Origin: Rhizomys pruinosus
Taxonomy: Eukaryota > Chordata > Mammalia > Rodentia > Spalacidae
Reading direction: 5' to 3'
DNA: 64,000 bases
NCBI GenBank assembly: GCA_009823505.1
Contig: VZQC01005595.1
Coordinates: 609,388-673,387, forward strand
Shown: one piece after another, positions 55,853 through 64,000 of the stretch
Numbering within the stretch: position 1 is the first letter of the stretch
Layout of the letters: every line of letters begins with the position of its first letter
Translations under genes and position numbers: made by a program
The notes under the pieces: generated by a model
Databases searched by the model: none
The model's input: the letters and a program-made list of their open reading frames with translations, nothing else
Told to the model about the DNA's origin: nothing

Positions 55853-55989
55853 AATTTGTAGATTGTTTTTGATAGAATGGCCATTTCCTAAAATTAATCC
55901 TACAGTTCTGCAGGGAACATTCTAATCTTCTCATATCTGCTTCTATTTCTTTCTTCCACATATTAAAGGTTTTAGTATAAAAGTCCTTC

Positions 55990-56215
55990 ACTGGGCTAGA
56001 GAGATAGCTCAGTGGTTAAGATAAATGGCTGATCTTGCAAAAAATTGAACCTGGGTTCAATTCCCACATCCAGGTAGTGGCTAACAACTGTCTGTAAGTC
56101 CAGATCCGATGCTTTGTTCTGTCCTCTGTGGGCATTGCGTGATATGGATGCAGCTACATATATGCAGGTCATACACTCAATACATATAAAAATAATAAAT
56201 AAAATGATTTTTAAA
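55990..56215 (+). mobile_element. B2/B3-type SINE, old
   Basis: GGGCTAGAGAGATAGCTCAGTGGTTAAG head, B box GGTTCAATTCCC, GGCATTGCGTGATATGG, AATAAATAAAATGA tail. TCCTTCACT occurs before (55983) and after (56217) as the target duplication. Confidence 0.87.
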
Positions 56216-57302
56216 GTCCTTCACTTCCTTGGTTAGATTTATTCTAAGATGTATTATGGATTTTGAGGGTACTGTGAATGAATGAGAAAGTTATAATGAA
56301 TTTGTCCTCAGTAAGTATGTGTTAGTGTATCAGAAAGCTACTGATATTTGTGTATTACATTTAGATCTTGCTACTTGGCTGGATGAATTTAGTTTTCTGG
56401 TGGAGTATTGAGTATAATTTTTGTGTAGATACATATCATCTTCAAATAAGGATACTTTTGCTTCATTCCAATTTGTTTCCTCTGAATCTCCTTCAGTTGT
56501 TTTACCACTCTAGAAAAGATTTCCAGTATTCTTTTGAACAGGAATGGAGATAGTGGACATCCTTATCTTGTTTTCACTTGAAATAATGTTTTCTGTCTTT
56601 TTACCCTACGGTGGCATCAATCATTGGTGAGGTGTGTTTTGTGGTGGTGGAAAATCAATGGATTTAATCTTATCAGTTAGTCTGCGTCTTTTTACTGAAA
56701 ATTTGAGACCATTTATATAGAGAGTTACCATTGACCAAAGTTTCATAAATCCTGTTATGTTCATGTTATAGAGCCATACTTTTAGTCCTGGGTTACTTTA
56801 TTTATACTTCATACCTTCTTGAGGATGTTTATTCTTCTCTTCAGGAGAAGGATTCTTATTATTCTTATTCTTCTCCTCAAAAGGACTGAAGGAGTCTATC
56901 AAATATTCTCTGCAGTGTTTGTATATTTCTCCTTTAATTACAACTCATAGTTTTCTTGGGTTATATTAGTCTGGGCTAGAATCTATGTTCTTTCATGACT
57001 TTCAGGACATGGCCTTCTAGCTTTTATAGTCTCTATTAAAAAATCAGCTGTCATTCTGATAAACCTGCCTCTATTACTTGATCTGTCTCACAGCCTTCAG
57101 TATCATTTCTTTGTTCCATACATGTAGTATGGGGAGTTTCCTACTTGGTCCCCTGTGTGCCTCTTGTACCTTGAGGGTTATCACTTTCCCTAGATTTGTG
57201 TGCTTTCTTCTGTGTTTTTATCAAATTATATTCTGTGCATTTAGCCTGGGTTTCTTATTCTTCTATGCCTATGATTTGTAGATTCAGTCTTTTTACAGTG
57301 TC

Positions 57303-57497
57303 TCAGAGGTCTGGTACATTCCATTCCTGTGGTATTTTCTTGGAGTGACCCATTTCCCCAAGCTTCTCTTCAAGATCTGATATTCTCTGTTCAATTTCCT
57401 TCACATCATTTTTGCTTATCTTTAAGCTTTTGGTTTGAGTATTTGAGTTTTTTATTTTAGGTGTTATTTCAGCTTGGCTTTTCTTCAGAGATTCCAT
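57303..57497 (-). pseudogene. L1-8 ORF1 coiled-coil remnant
   Basis: 64-codon minus-strand frame with heptad-like EQRISDLEEKLGEM followed by a tryptophan-containing PQEWNVPDL, matching the end of the ORF1 coiled coil. Stops on both sides. Confidence 0.7.
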
Positions 57498-57789
57498 CTC
57501 TTTTTTTTTTCACAAAAGTTTTCACCTTTATGTTTCCTTCAATCTACCTTTGATACAGATATTTCACAAATAACAGGTTTTATCTCTTTATTAAATTCTA
57601 ATTTCATGTTTTGAATTGTTTAATTACTTGATTCAACCGTGTTTTTATGGTTTTCATTTAGTCTTTTATTCATGTCATATTTGAGTTTCTGAACATATTT
57701 ATAATTGCTATTTGCAGATAATTTTCTTTTACATATGTTCCATTGCCATTCTCAGTAAACTTTATTGATCTTTTGTACATGCTGACATT

Positions 57790-57970
57790 TCTTAATAGAA
57801 TTTAGACCCCTCCTCTCATCCCTGTTCCCTGACTCCTGCCAGAACTCATGTGTTCTACCATATATGTTAAGTCCGGTCATACATTTTTTTTCTCTGTCTT
57901 TTTTAACTCTTTTGATGCATAGTTTACTATTTTGTTCTGATCTTTGAAGGAGACTTTTTGTTGTAGTTCC
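57790..57970 (-). repeat. L1 3' UTR piece
   Basis: GACCCCTCCTCTCATCCCTG polypyrimidine stretch, GCCAGAACTCATGTGTTCTACCATATATG, then TTTGAAGGAGACTTTTTGTTG: the 3' UTR block order seen in L1-2. Confidence 0.7.
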
Positions 57971-57974
57971 ATTT

Positions 57975-58129
57975 AATTTTTTAATATATTTTTACTATTA
58001 TCAACATTTTCAGACACCATACATCAATCCTCCATCCAATTTAGAGTCATTTCCCTTTCCATGTCCCCCACCCCAGCTGAGTTCATGTACTCTGCCATAT
58101 ATGTCTTGCATCTTTTTCTGAGTCTTTCC

Positions 58130-58133
<4 letters not shown>
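57975..58133 (-). repeat. Second L1 3' UTR end nested beside the first
   Basis: TTTAATATATTTTTACTATT tail, CCCCCACCCCAGCTGAGTTCATGTACTCTGCC and CATATATGTCTTGCATC; a 3' end of the same kind repeated in the same orientation, so two separate insertion tails. Confidence 0.7.
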
Positions 58134-58160
<27 letters not shown>

Positions 58161-58165
58161 CAAAG

Positions 58166-58213
<48 letters not shown>
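58134..58213. repeat. Poly-T tracts T27 and T45
   Basis: 27 T (58134-58160), CAAAGCAA, then 45 T (58169-58213), uninterrupted. Possibly two retroposon tails back to back on the minus strand. Confidence 0.95.
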
Positions 58214-58277
58214 CAGTTCTTTGGTTGTTATTCTCTCCAACTTGTAATATATAATCTAATATCTATATTCTATATAT

Positions 58278-58281
<4 letters not shown>

Positions 58282-58316
<35 letters not shown>
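58282..58316. repeat. (TA)n microsatellite
   Basis: Seventeen TA units. Confidence 0.96.
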
Positions 58317-58319
<3 letters not shown>

Positions 58320-59170
58320 GGAGGATATTCTTTTCTTTTGGCTAAAAGATAACATGTTTTCCTTAAGGAAGTGTTTGAAGGCTCCACTTTGGCAAGCCCA
58401 AACAACCCTCAATCCTGCCCTTGTGCTCCACATTGGGGTCTTTCCTTCCCATGGTCACCCAAATGAGCTCCAGTAAGCACTGTATCCTGTCTTGATCTTC
58501 CTGTACCGGCTTCCATGATACAACCTGGGTAGTCCAACAATGGCAGTCTATACTCTGAAGATGCTGAAACCCCAGTAGCTGCTCAGTCCACAAGCTGGAT
58601 GTCTCAGCAGTCCCCATCTGGCACTGAAGGTTTGGAGGATTCTTGGAGAGACATGAGTCTACAGTCCATATTGGAGGGTTATAAAGCTGTGTTTAATGTC
58701 TTGAAAGGACCGCAAAAGCAGTGGCAGTCACAGAGTAGATGCACTTGCCAGTAAGAATTGAAGACAGGCAAAACAACAGTACTCTCTCTGTATTGTTTTT
58801 GTCTTTTATACTAAGATCTCAAGTTCTATGTCTGCAGTACAGTTTCTCTGGTAGTACTGACTATTTGTATCTGGTTGTACTTTCCTTTTGGATGCTTAAG
58901 GCCACACAGTTACCCAGATTAACAAAGGTTTTGGACCTCAGGGATCATTTGGGTTTATTTTTTGGGGGGGAGAGCTTTGCTCCTTTTGGATTTTCATTTA
59001 CCAGTTCCATCCACTCAAGGACAAAGTTAGGACTTGCTAGACCAAGCTTCCCTTTTTGAAGCATGTTCAGAATTTCCTCTTTATAGACTGGACACTGGTG
59101 GAAGTCCCATTAGTGGATCTCCAAGAACTCCCTACATAGGAAGACTGGTGACTCACATTTGCAGGACATT
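58317..59170. other. Unidentified moderately GC-rich segment, probably an old repeat
   Basis: On the minus strand the 58380-58740 part contains GCAGTGTCAG/CCAGATGGGGACTGCTGAGACATCCAG and TGGACTGAGCAGCTACTGG, phrases I associate with a rodent interspersed repeat but cannot assign to a named family. The frames at 58363-58617 (minus) and 58739-59059 (plus, 106 codons) show no domain. Confidence 0.35.
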
Positions 59171-60483
59171 TGAAGAGATGTGCCCATGCATAGTCCCCTG
59201 ATATCTGAGGGCAAGGATAAAAGTTATCCCTTAGGTCCCTTGGTCAAATTGGTATGGACATTAAGTATGGTTGTCAAGCACCCAGAAAGGCTAAGTTACT
59301 CCAGCCTGATACATCACACCTATACTAAAATTATGTCATCTGAAAACGAACTGTATGTTATTTCCATATCATATTTCTTGATTCACATTTTTCAATTTCA
59401 ATTTTATATTTCTCTAAAATATGCATACTTACCCACTGTGGTGGTTTGAATGAGTGTCCCCCATAGGCTTTAAGTATTCAGACATTTGTCTCCAGTTGGT
59501 GGCACTGTTCTTGGAGGTCTTAGAAGGTGTGGCCATGCTAGAGGAAGTATGTCACTGGGGGCAGGCTTAGTGAGTTTAACAAGACTCACGGTCTCCAGTC
59601 ACTCTCTCTCTCTGCTTCTTGAGCTCTTTGCAAGATGTGACCCTCGGCTTGCTGCTCCAGCCGCCATGCCTCACACCACAATGGACTCTAATTCCCTGGA
59701 ACCATCAATTGTAAGCTCAAATAAACTCTTCCTTTTATAAGTTCCTTTGGTCATGGTGTTTTATCACAGCAACAGAAAAGTGACTAATACACCCACCATC
59801 CACATCCGTATACCAAAAGTCCAAAGTCTGAAAATAAATCATAGATTATTTCTAGAACCTAACTAGGGATTCACAATATAAGAGCACACTTGTTTTCAGA
59901 TCATGAGGAATATAACATTAATATTGCTCAGTTTGCTGTACAACTAGGTACTTGGTGCTAGCATCCACAGATGAGGGATACCATTCATAGTTTGTTTTTC
60001 TGGGACTCTGTTACTTCACTTAACATAATTTATTCTAGTTCCATCCATTTACTTGTAAAGTTCACAATGTCATCTTTCTTTATTGCTACATAGAACTCCA
60101 TTGTGTAGATGTATCACATCAGTTGAGGGGCACTTGGGTTGGTTCCAGCTTTTTTGCTATTGTGGAGAGCTGCAAAAAACATGGCTGTGCATGTATCTCT
60201 GTGGTAGGATGAGTCCTGAGGGTATATACCCAGCAGTGGTATGGCTGGGTCAGGTGGTAAACTCATTTTGTGTCTTTTACGGGTTCTCCACACTGATTTC
60301 CATAGTGGTTGCAGGACTTTATATTATCACCAGCAGTGGATGAGTGTTCCCCTTTCCCCACAACTTCTCCAGCATTTGGTATCATTTGTTTACTTGATCC
60401 TAGCCAGCCTTACTGGAGTTAGATGCTATCTTAAAGTGGTCTTAATTTGCATTTCCTTAAATATTAGTGATGTTGAACATTTC
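59171..60483 (-). mobile_element. L1-9: L1 LINE fragment with nested LTR
   Basis: Minus-strand 3' end. The 3' UTR is about 59171-59957, interrupted by a solo LTR (59437-59791); the ORF2 stop is at 59958-59960 and ORF2 C-terminal sequence runs to 60483. It is cut off at the T-run that begins the tail of the L1-tailed repeat copy C, and no continuation is seen beyond copy C. Confidence 0.87.
59437..59791 (+). mobile_element. Solo MaLR/ERVL-type LTR with 5-bp target duplication
   Basis: 355 bp, TGTGGTGGTTTGAATGAG at the left end and GTGACTAATACA at the right end; AATAAACTC polyadenylation signal at about 59720. Flanked by CCCAC at 59432-59436 and 59792-59796. Inserted in the L1-9 3' UTR. Same family as 41902-42260. 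Confidence 0.93.
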
Positions 60484-62620
60484 TTTTTTTTTTTTTTTTG
60501 ATGATTTTTGTATTTCATACATCATTTTCCAATTCAGTTCAGGCATATTTCCCCTTCCCTTCCCCCCACCCCACCCCATTCCAGATCATGCATTCTGCTA
60601 TAACTGTCCTGCATCTTTCTCTCAGTTTTTTTTTCATTTTTTAGCAATAAGTGATAATTTATGAGTACAAGCATCCTTCATGTAAAACCAGATTTTTTGT
60701 CATATAGCAGATATTCTGTGCCCAATGAACTCCATCCACCAAGCCCATTCTGGTTCTCCTTCTACCATTTCCAGCTAGGCGGCTAACGCACCTTGTGGTC
60801 TTGTATGTTGCAAAAGAGGTGATGTCCAGGGTTTCTATATTGTGTGCTAAATCTTTTCACCATCTCTTCACCCCTAAATCACAGGCCCCTTTAACACATT
60901 CTACCATTGCCCCCTCTTCTACAGATTTCTCCCTAGGCTTTTACGATACAGTGTGGATCCACGGGTGCTGGCTTTAATCAGGGAGGAAGCCTATCCAAGA
61001 ACGATCTACTTTCATCTTGAGAGCTAATATTGTCTACTAGACATACTCGGTCATTTCTGGCTGTTTCTTTCATGCTATATGCTGGACAAACATTTGTTTC
61101 CAGGCCCGAATACCCTCAAGTCACTATTCCACTAAATGAAGCACGCAAAATTATTTATAAGATAATATAGGAATAAAATTCTTAAAGACTCAGTACTAAT
61201 TGTCTTTATGGTAGTTTATAATTTTTGGGTATAAAGCAATCCATGCATGTTTGGAATGGTGTATGGCCAAATCCATGATTTTTTACATTGTTTTTTTTGC
61301 TGGTTAATAGATAGTATTGATCTACAGCATTTCTCTTTTGTACTTGTGGCTTATAACATCTCCTAACCTGTAGAGGATGTAAGCTTGTGGCATCAGCCAT
61401 GGGTTATTCCTCCAAGGAGAGAGCCAATAGCCAATTAGATTTGGGGAATATATAGGCATATGGCTGCCTCTGCTGCACAGTATTTCCAGGCAGGTGAGGT
61501 GTAGCTGGTGCTGATGGAGGAGTCTTGCTTGACTCAAGGAGACCCATATTTGCTTTATTGGTTTAGTGGCCTTTGGTAACACTCTCTGGTATTCCAGAGA
61601 TATCTGTACACTTGCATATGTGGTCTCAATACATCTTTCCCATGTTAACGTCAGTCTTCGACAGCAGGGCCTTATCGCCTCTCTTCTTGCAGGTATCCCA
61701 GTTTAGAGGCAAGGAGCCTTTACCTTTTGTGGGGGCTTGGATCCCCTGGCCAACATCTCCTTGATAGAATAATCCATTGCTGATGTCAGAGCTCCTGCAT
61801 TAATATATTTTGCTTAAGTGCGTAGCTTAAGGAGACTTTAGTATTATATTTGGTTCTGAATAGAGAATAATCCTTTTCACAGTTCTATGTCTATTAGTCA
61901 ATTAAAGAAGGCAGTTTTACCAGTTTTATAAGAGATTACCTCTATAATAGTTACCTCCAATTTACAGTTGAAGAACAACCTCATCATCATCATATTTCTC
62001 CTTGTTCTATGGGGGGAGGTAAGAAAGTGTCTAGTATTAAAACCTTTGTGGCACATAGAAGGGAAGTTTCATTATGACTCATTATAAATAGTTGTTACAA
62101 GTAGGATCCACAGAGGGGTTTGACATTTGTAGCAATCTGAGTTTTTCTTCCTTTCAATGTTCAGACCGGCCAACCTTTCTGTTGGCACTTTCTGGTACAC
62201 CCAACTCAATGTAAAGCTGTATCTTTTCTTTCTCAGCCGTTAAGTTGGTGACATTTTGACCTGTTGTAACATACAAATCTTTTCCCGTAGTTAGTTTTAA
62301 GATTTGTATTGCAAGGTTTTTGGCAAAAAGGTTTCATATCTATCTGTACCCCCCCTCTTTTTTTTTTAGGTTTTTGTTTTTTTGACCCATGAGTCTCCAG
62401 AAGGCAGTTGTATTATATATACCGATAGGGTGGAATCAAGGCACAGATTTCATTAAATTCACCCATGCTGTTTTGGGTGACTGTATGTGATTAACTTGGG
62501 AAGCAAACTTAATTTTTATGTTAAATCATCTTATAGGTGAAAGAGAATGCTACAAGGTGATACTGTACAACAGAAAAATTATAGAGAACATTTGTATGTG
62601 CCAATCCCAAAGTTATTGTT
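60484..62620 (-). repeat. L1-tailed repeat, copy C (long, diverged)
   Basis: T-run (60484-60499), TTTGTATTTCATACATCATTTTCCAATTCAGTTCAGG and the C-rich tract at 60551-60576 match copies A and B. Further in it shares TTATAACATCTCCTAACC...GAGGATGTAAGCTTGTGGCATCAGCC (61347-61400) with copy A (35476-35525). The remaining sequence to about 62620 is seen only here in this window. Short minus frames at 61206-61400 and 61322-61582 have no recognisable domain. Whether the distal part belongs to the same element is uncertain. Confidence 0.5.
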
Positions 62621-64000
62621 ATACAGATTTTATGTAAAACAAATGCAGACAATAAAAATTTATATCTCCATTTAACTCAGATGCGTTACCGTTTTTATCA
62701 GAGCCTGTAAAACAATGTTGTTTAATATACACATATATACTTTTACTAAGTCTTAAAACACCATGTAACCTGTAGACCGTGTCTGGGCAAAACTGGATAC
62801 TTGTTGAACTCACATCAAGTAAACATGCATTAATCGAATATACACCCGTGTCTCTCTCCTGCCCCTCCCACCCTTGCCAATTCACCATTTCAGTCAGTTT
62901 TCTGATGCAGTCTTTCTGTTGTTGCTCTTTTACTATGCATCCCTCTCCATGAGAAATATTTACATCTGGACTATTGGCACTAGCATCCACATATGAGGGA
63001 CACCATTTGTCGTTTGTTTTTCTGGGACTGCGTTACTTCACTTAACATAATGTTTTCTAGCTCCATCCATTTACCTGCAAAGTTCATGATGCTGTCCCTC
63101 TTTACTGCTGCATAGAACTCCATTGTATACATGTACCACATTTTCTCTATCGACTCGTCAGTTGAGGGGCACCTGGGCTGGTTCCAGTTTTTTGCTGTTG
63201 TGAACAGAGCTGCAATAAACATAGCTGCACATGTATCTCTGCAGTAAGATGAGTCTTGTGGGTATATACCCAGGAGTGGTATGACTGGGTCAAATGGTAG
63301 GCTCATTTTGAGTCTTCTAAGGGTTCTCCGCACTGCTTTCCATATGGCTGTAAAAGTTTACATTCCCAACAGCAATGGATGAGTGTTCCCCTTTCCCCAC
63401 AATCTCTCTATCACTTGGTATCAATCATATTTCTGATCCTAGCCAGTGTTATTGGAGTAAGATGATATCTCAAAGTGATTTTAATTTGCATTTCCTTAAT
63501 TATTAGCGATGTTGAACACTTCTTTTTTGGAGGGTTCTTTTCGAGACAGGGTCTCCTTGTAGCCCCAGCTGTCCTGGAACTCGCCCTGTAGACCAGGATG
63601 GCCTTGAACTCACAAAGATCTGCCTGCCTCTGCCTCCAAAGTGCTAGGATTAAAGGTGTGCAGCTGCTGTCTGATTTAGGAAGTCTTTTCCTACGCATAT
63701 GTCTTATAGTCTGCTGCCAAGTTTCTCTTCTATCACCTCCCGAGATTGGGGTTTCACATTGAGATCTTTGATCCATCTGGAGTTGACTTTTGTACAGGGT
63801 GAGAAGTAGGGGTTTAATTTCATTCTTCTACAAGTGGTGATCCAGTTTTGCCAACACCACTTACTGAAGATGCTGTCTTTCCTCCATTGTGTCTTCTTGG
63901 CCCCCTTGTCAAATATGAGGTGGCTGAAATTGTATGAGCTCAGGTTTGGATCTTCAGTTTTATTCCATTGGTCAACTGGTCTGTTTTTGTGCCAGTACCA
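62621..64000 (-). mobile_element. L1-10: L1 LINE, runs off the window
   Basis: Minus-strand L1: 3' UTR to 62979, ORF2 stop at 62980-62982, then a largely open C-terminal ORF2 (62980-63333: LGIYPQDSSYCRDTCAAMF, ENIMLSEVTQSQKNKRQMVSLICGC). ORF2 continues past a B1 insertion to the window end, so its full length is unknown. About 290 bp of ORF2 are missing at the B1. Confidence 0.9.
63523..63661 (-). mobile_element. B1 SINE replacing an L1 segment
   Basis: CTTTTCGAGACAGGGTCTCCTTGTAGCC, GACCAGGATGGCCTTGAACTC and AGTGCTAGGATTAAAGGTGTGC, where it stops about 15 bp short of a full B1 and joins L1 at GCAGCTGCTGTCTGATTTAGG. L1 bases normally lying between GAACACTTCTT and CAGCTGCTGTC are absent. Confidence 0.93.

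Larger units (their letters stand above)
54180..57790 (-). mobile_element. L1-8: old L1 LINE with ORF2 and ORF1 remnants, internally deleted
   Basis: Minus-strand, long but decayed. 3' UTR and ORF2 C-terminus from about 54200 (CACTATGAATATATACCAC, CAACATTTGGTGTTTGTTC blocks); ORF2 core to about 56590, where the QGCPLSP-coding block is recognisable as GAGATAGTGGACATCC; an internal deletion near 56600-56640 removes most of the N-terminal reverse transcriptase and endonuclease; then the start of ORF2 and ORF1 follow. The ORF1 coiled coil is visible at 57303-57497 (EIEQRISDLEEKLGEM). Three SINEs are nested inside. Confidence 0.8.

Noticed and set aside
1730..55861. Many similar 60-100 codon frames (MYCLHAGLCTRVVQC-type and SPGTGVLLELE-type)
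   Set aside because: They are all translations of the B3-type SINE in different frames and have no independent existence as genes.

Overview
This window is a mammalian, muroid-rodent-type intergenic region built almost entirely from retrotransposon debris. Evidence for a rodent is the mix of 7SL-derived B1 SINEs, tRNA-derived B2/B3-type SINEs, rodent L1 with Lx-like 3' UTRs, and MT/ORR1-type ERVL-MaLR LTRs. The dominant tRNA-type SINE is not the usual mouse or rat B2 and most copies carry an internal duplication, so the source is probably a non-Mus, non-Rattus muroid; species cannot be fixed from the sequence. The DNA is AT-rich. I see no intact host protein-coding gene, no rRNA, tRNA or CRISPR.

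Layout. 0.3-7.9 kb: four L1 copies packed together; L1-3 (minus) sits inside an older plus-strand copy (L1-4) with an 8-bp target duplication. 8.4-11.6 kb: a young 5'-truncated L1 (plus) with a 275-bp solo LTR nested in ORF2. 11.6-21.3 kb: old L1 3'-UTR relics, B1s, an SINE, and a complete non-autonomous MaLR provirus (17.8-19.8 kb). 21.75-27.38 kb: a minus-strand L1 that keeps both ORFs (broken) and a promoter of tandem 170-bp 5'-UTR monomers but has lost its 3' end. 27.4-30.0 kb: mostly single-copy AT-rich DNA. 30.0-42.3 kb: an old L1, Lx-like UTRs, several solo MaLR LTRs, SINEs and microsatellites, and a coding-like but unidentified relic at 38.5-39.5 kb. 42.3-46.5 kb: AT-rich single-copy DNA, three B1s in a row, a perfect hairpin, and a 51-bp exon-like segment on the minus strand. 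46.5-49.4 kb: a second complete MaLR, interrupted by another ERV LTR, a SINE and an L1 tail. 49.4-54.2 kb: old L1 relics and single-copy DNA. 54.2-57.8 kb: an old, internally deleted L1 with ORF2 and ORF1 remnants. 57.8-64.0 kb: further L1 3' ends, a solo LTR in an L1 3' UTR, a long L1-tailed repeat, and an L1 that runs off the window.

No genes work together here. The interest lies in the insertion history, the L1 promoter monomers, the SINE subfamily marked by a short internal duplication, and the possible exon at 45.4 kb. Boundaries of old repeats are approximate (tens of bases); where target-site duplications are quoted they were read directly from the sequence.
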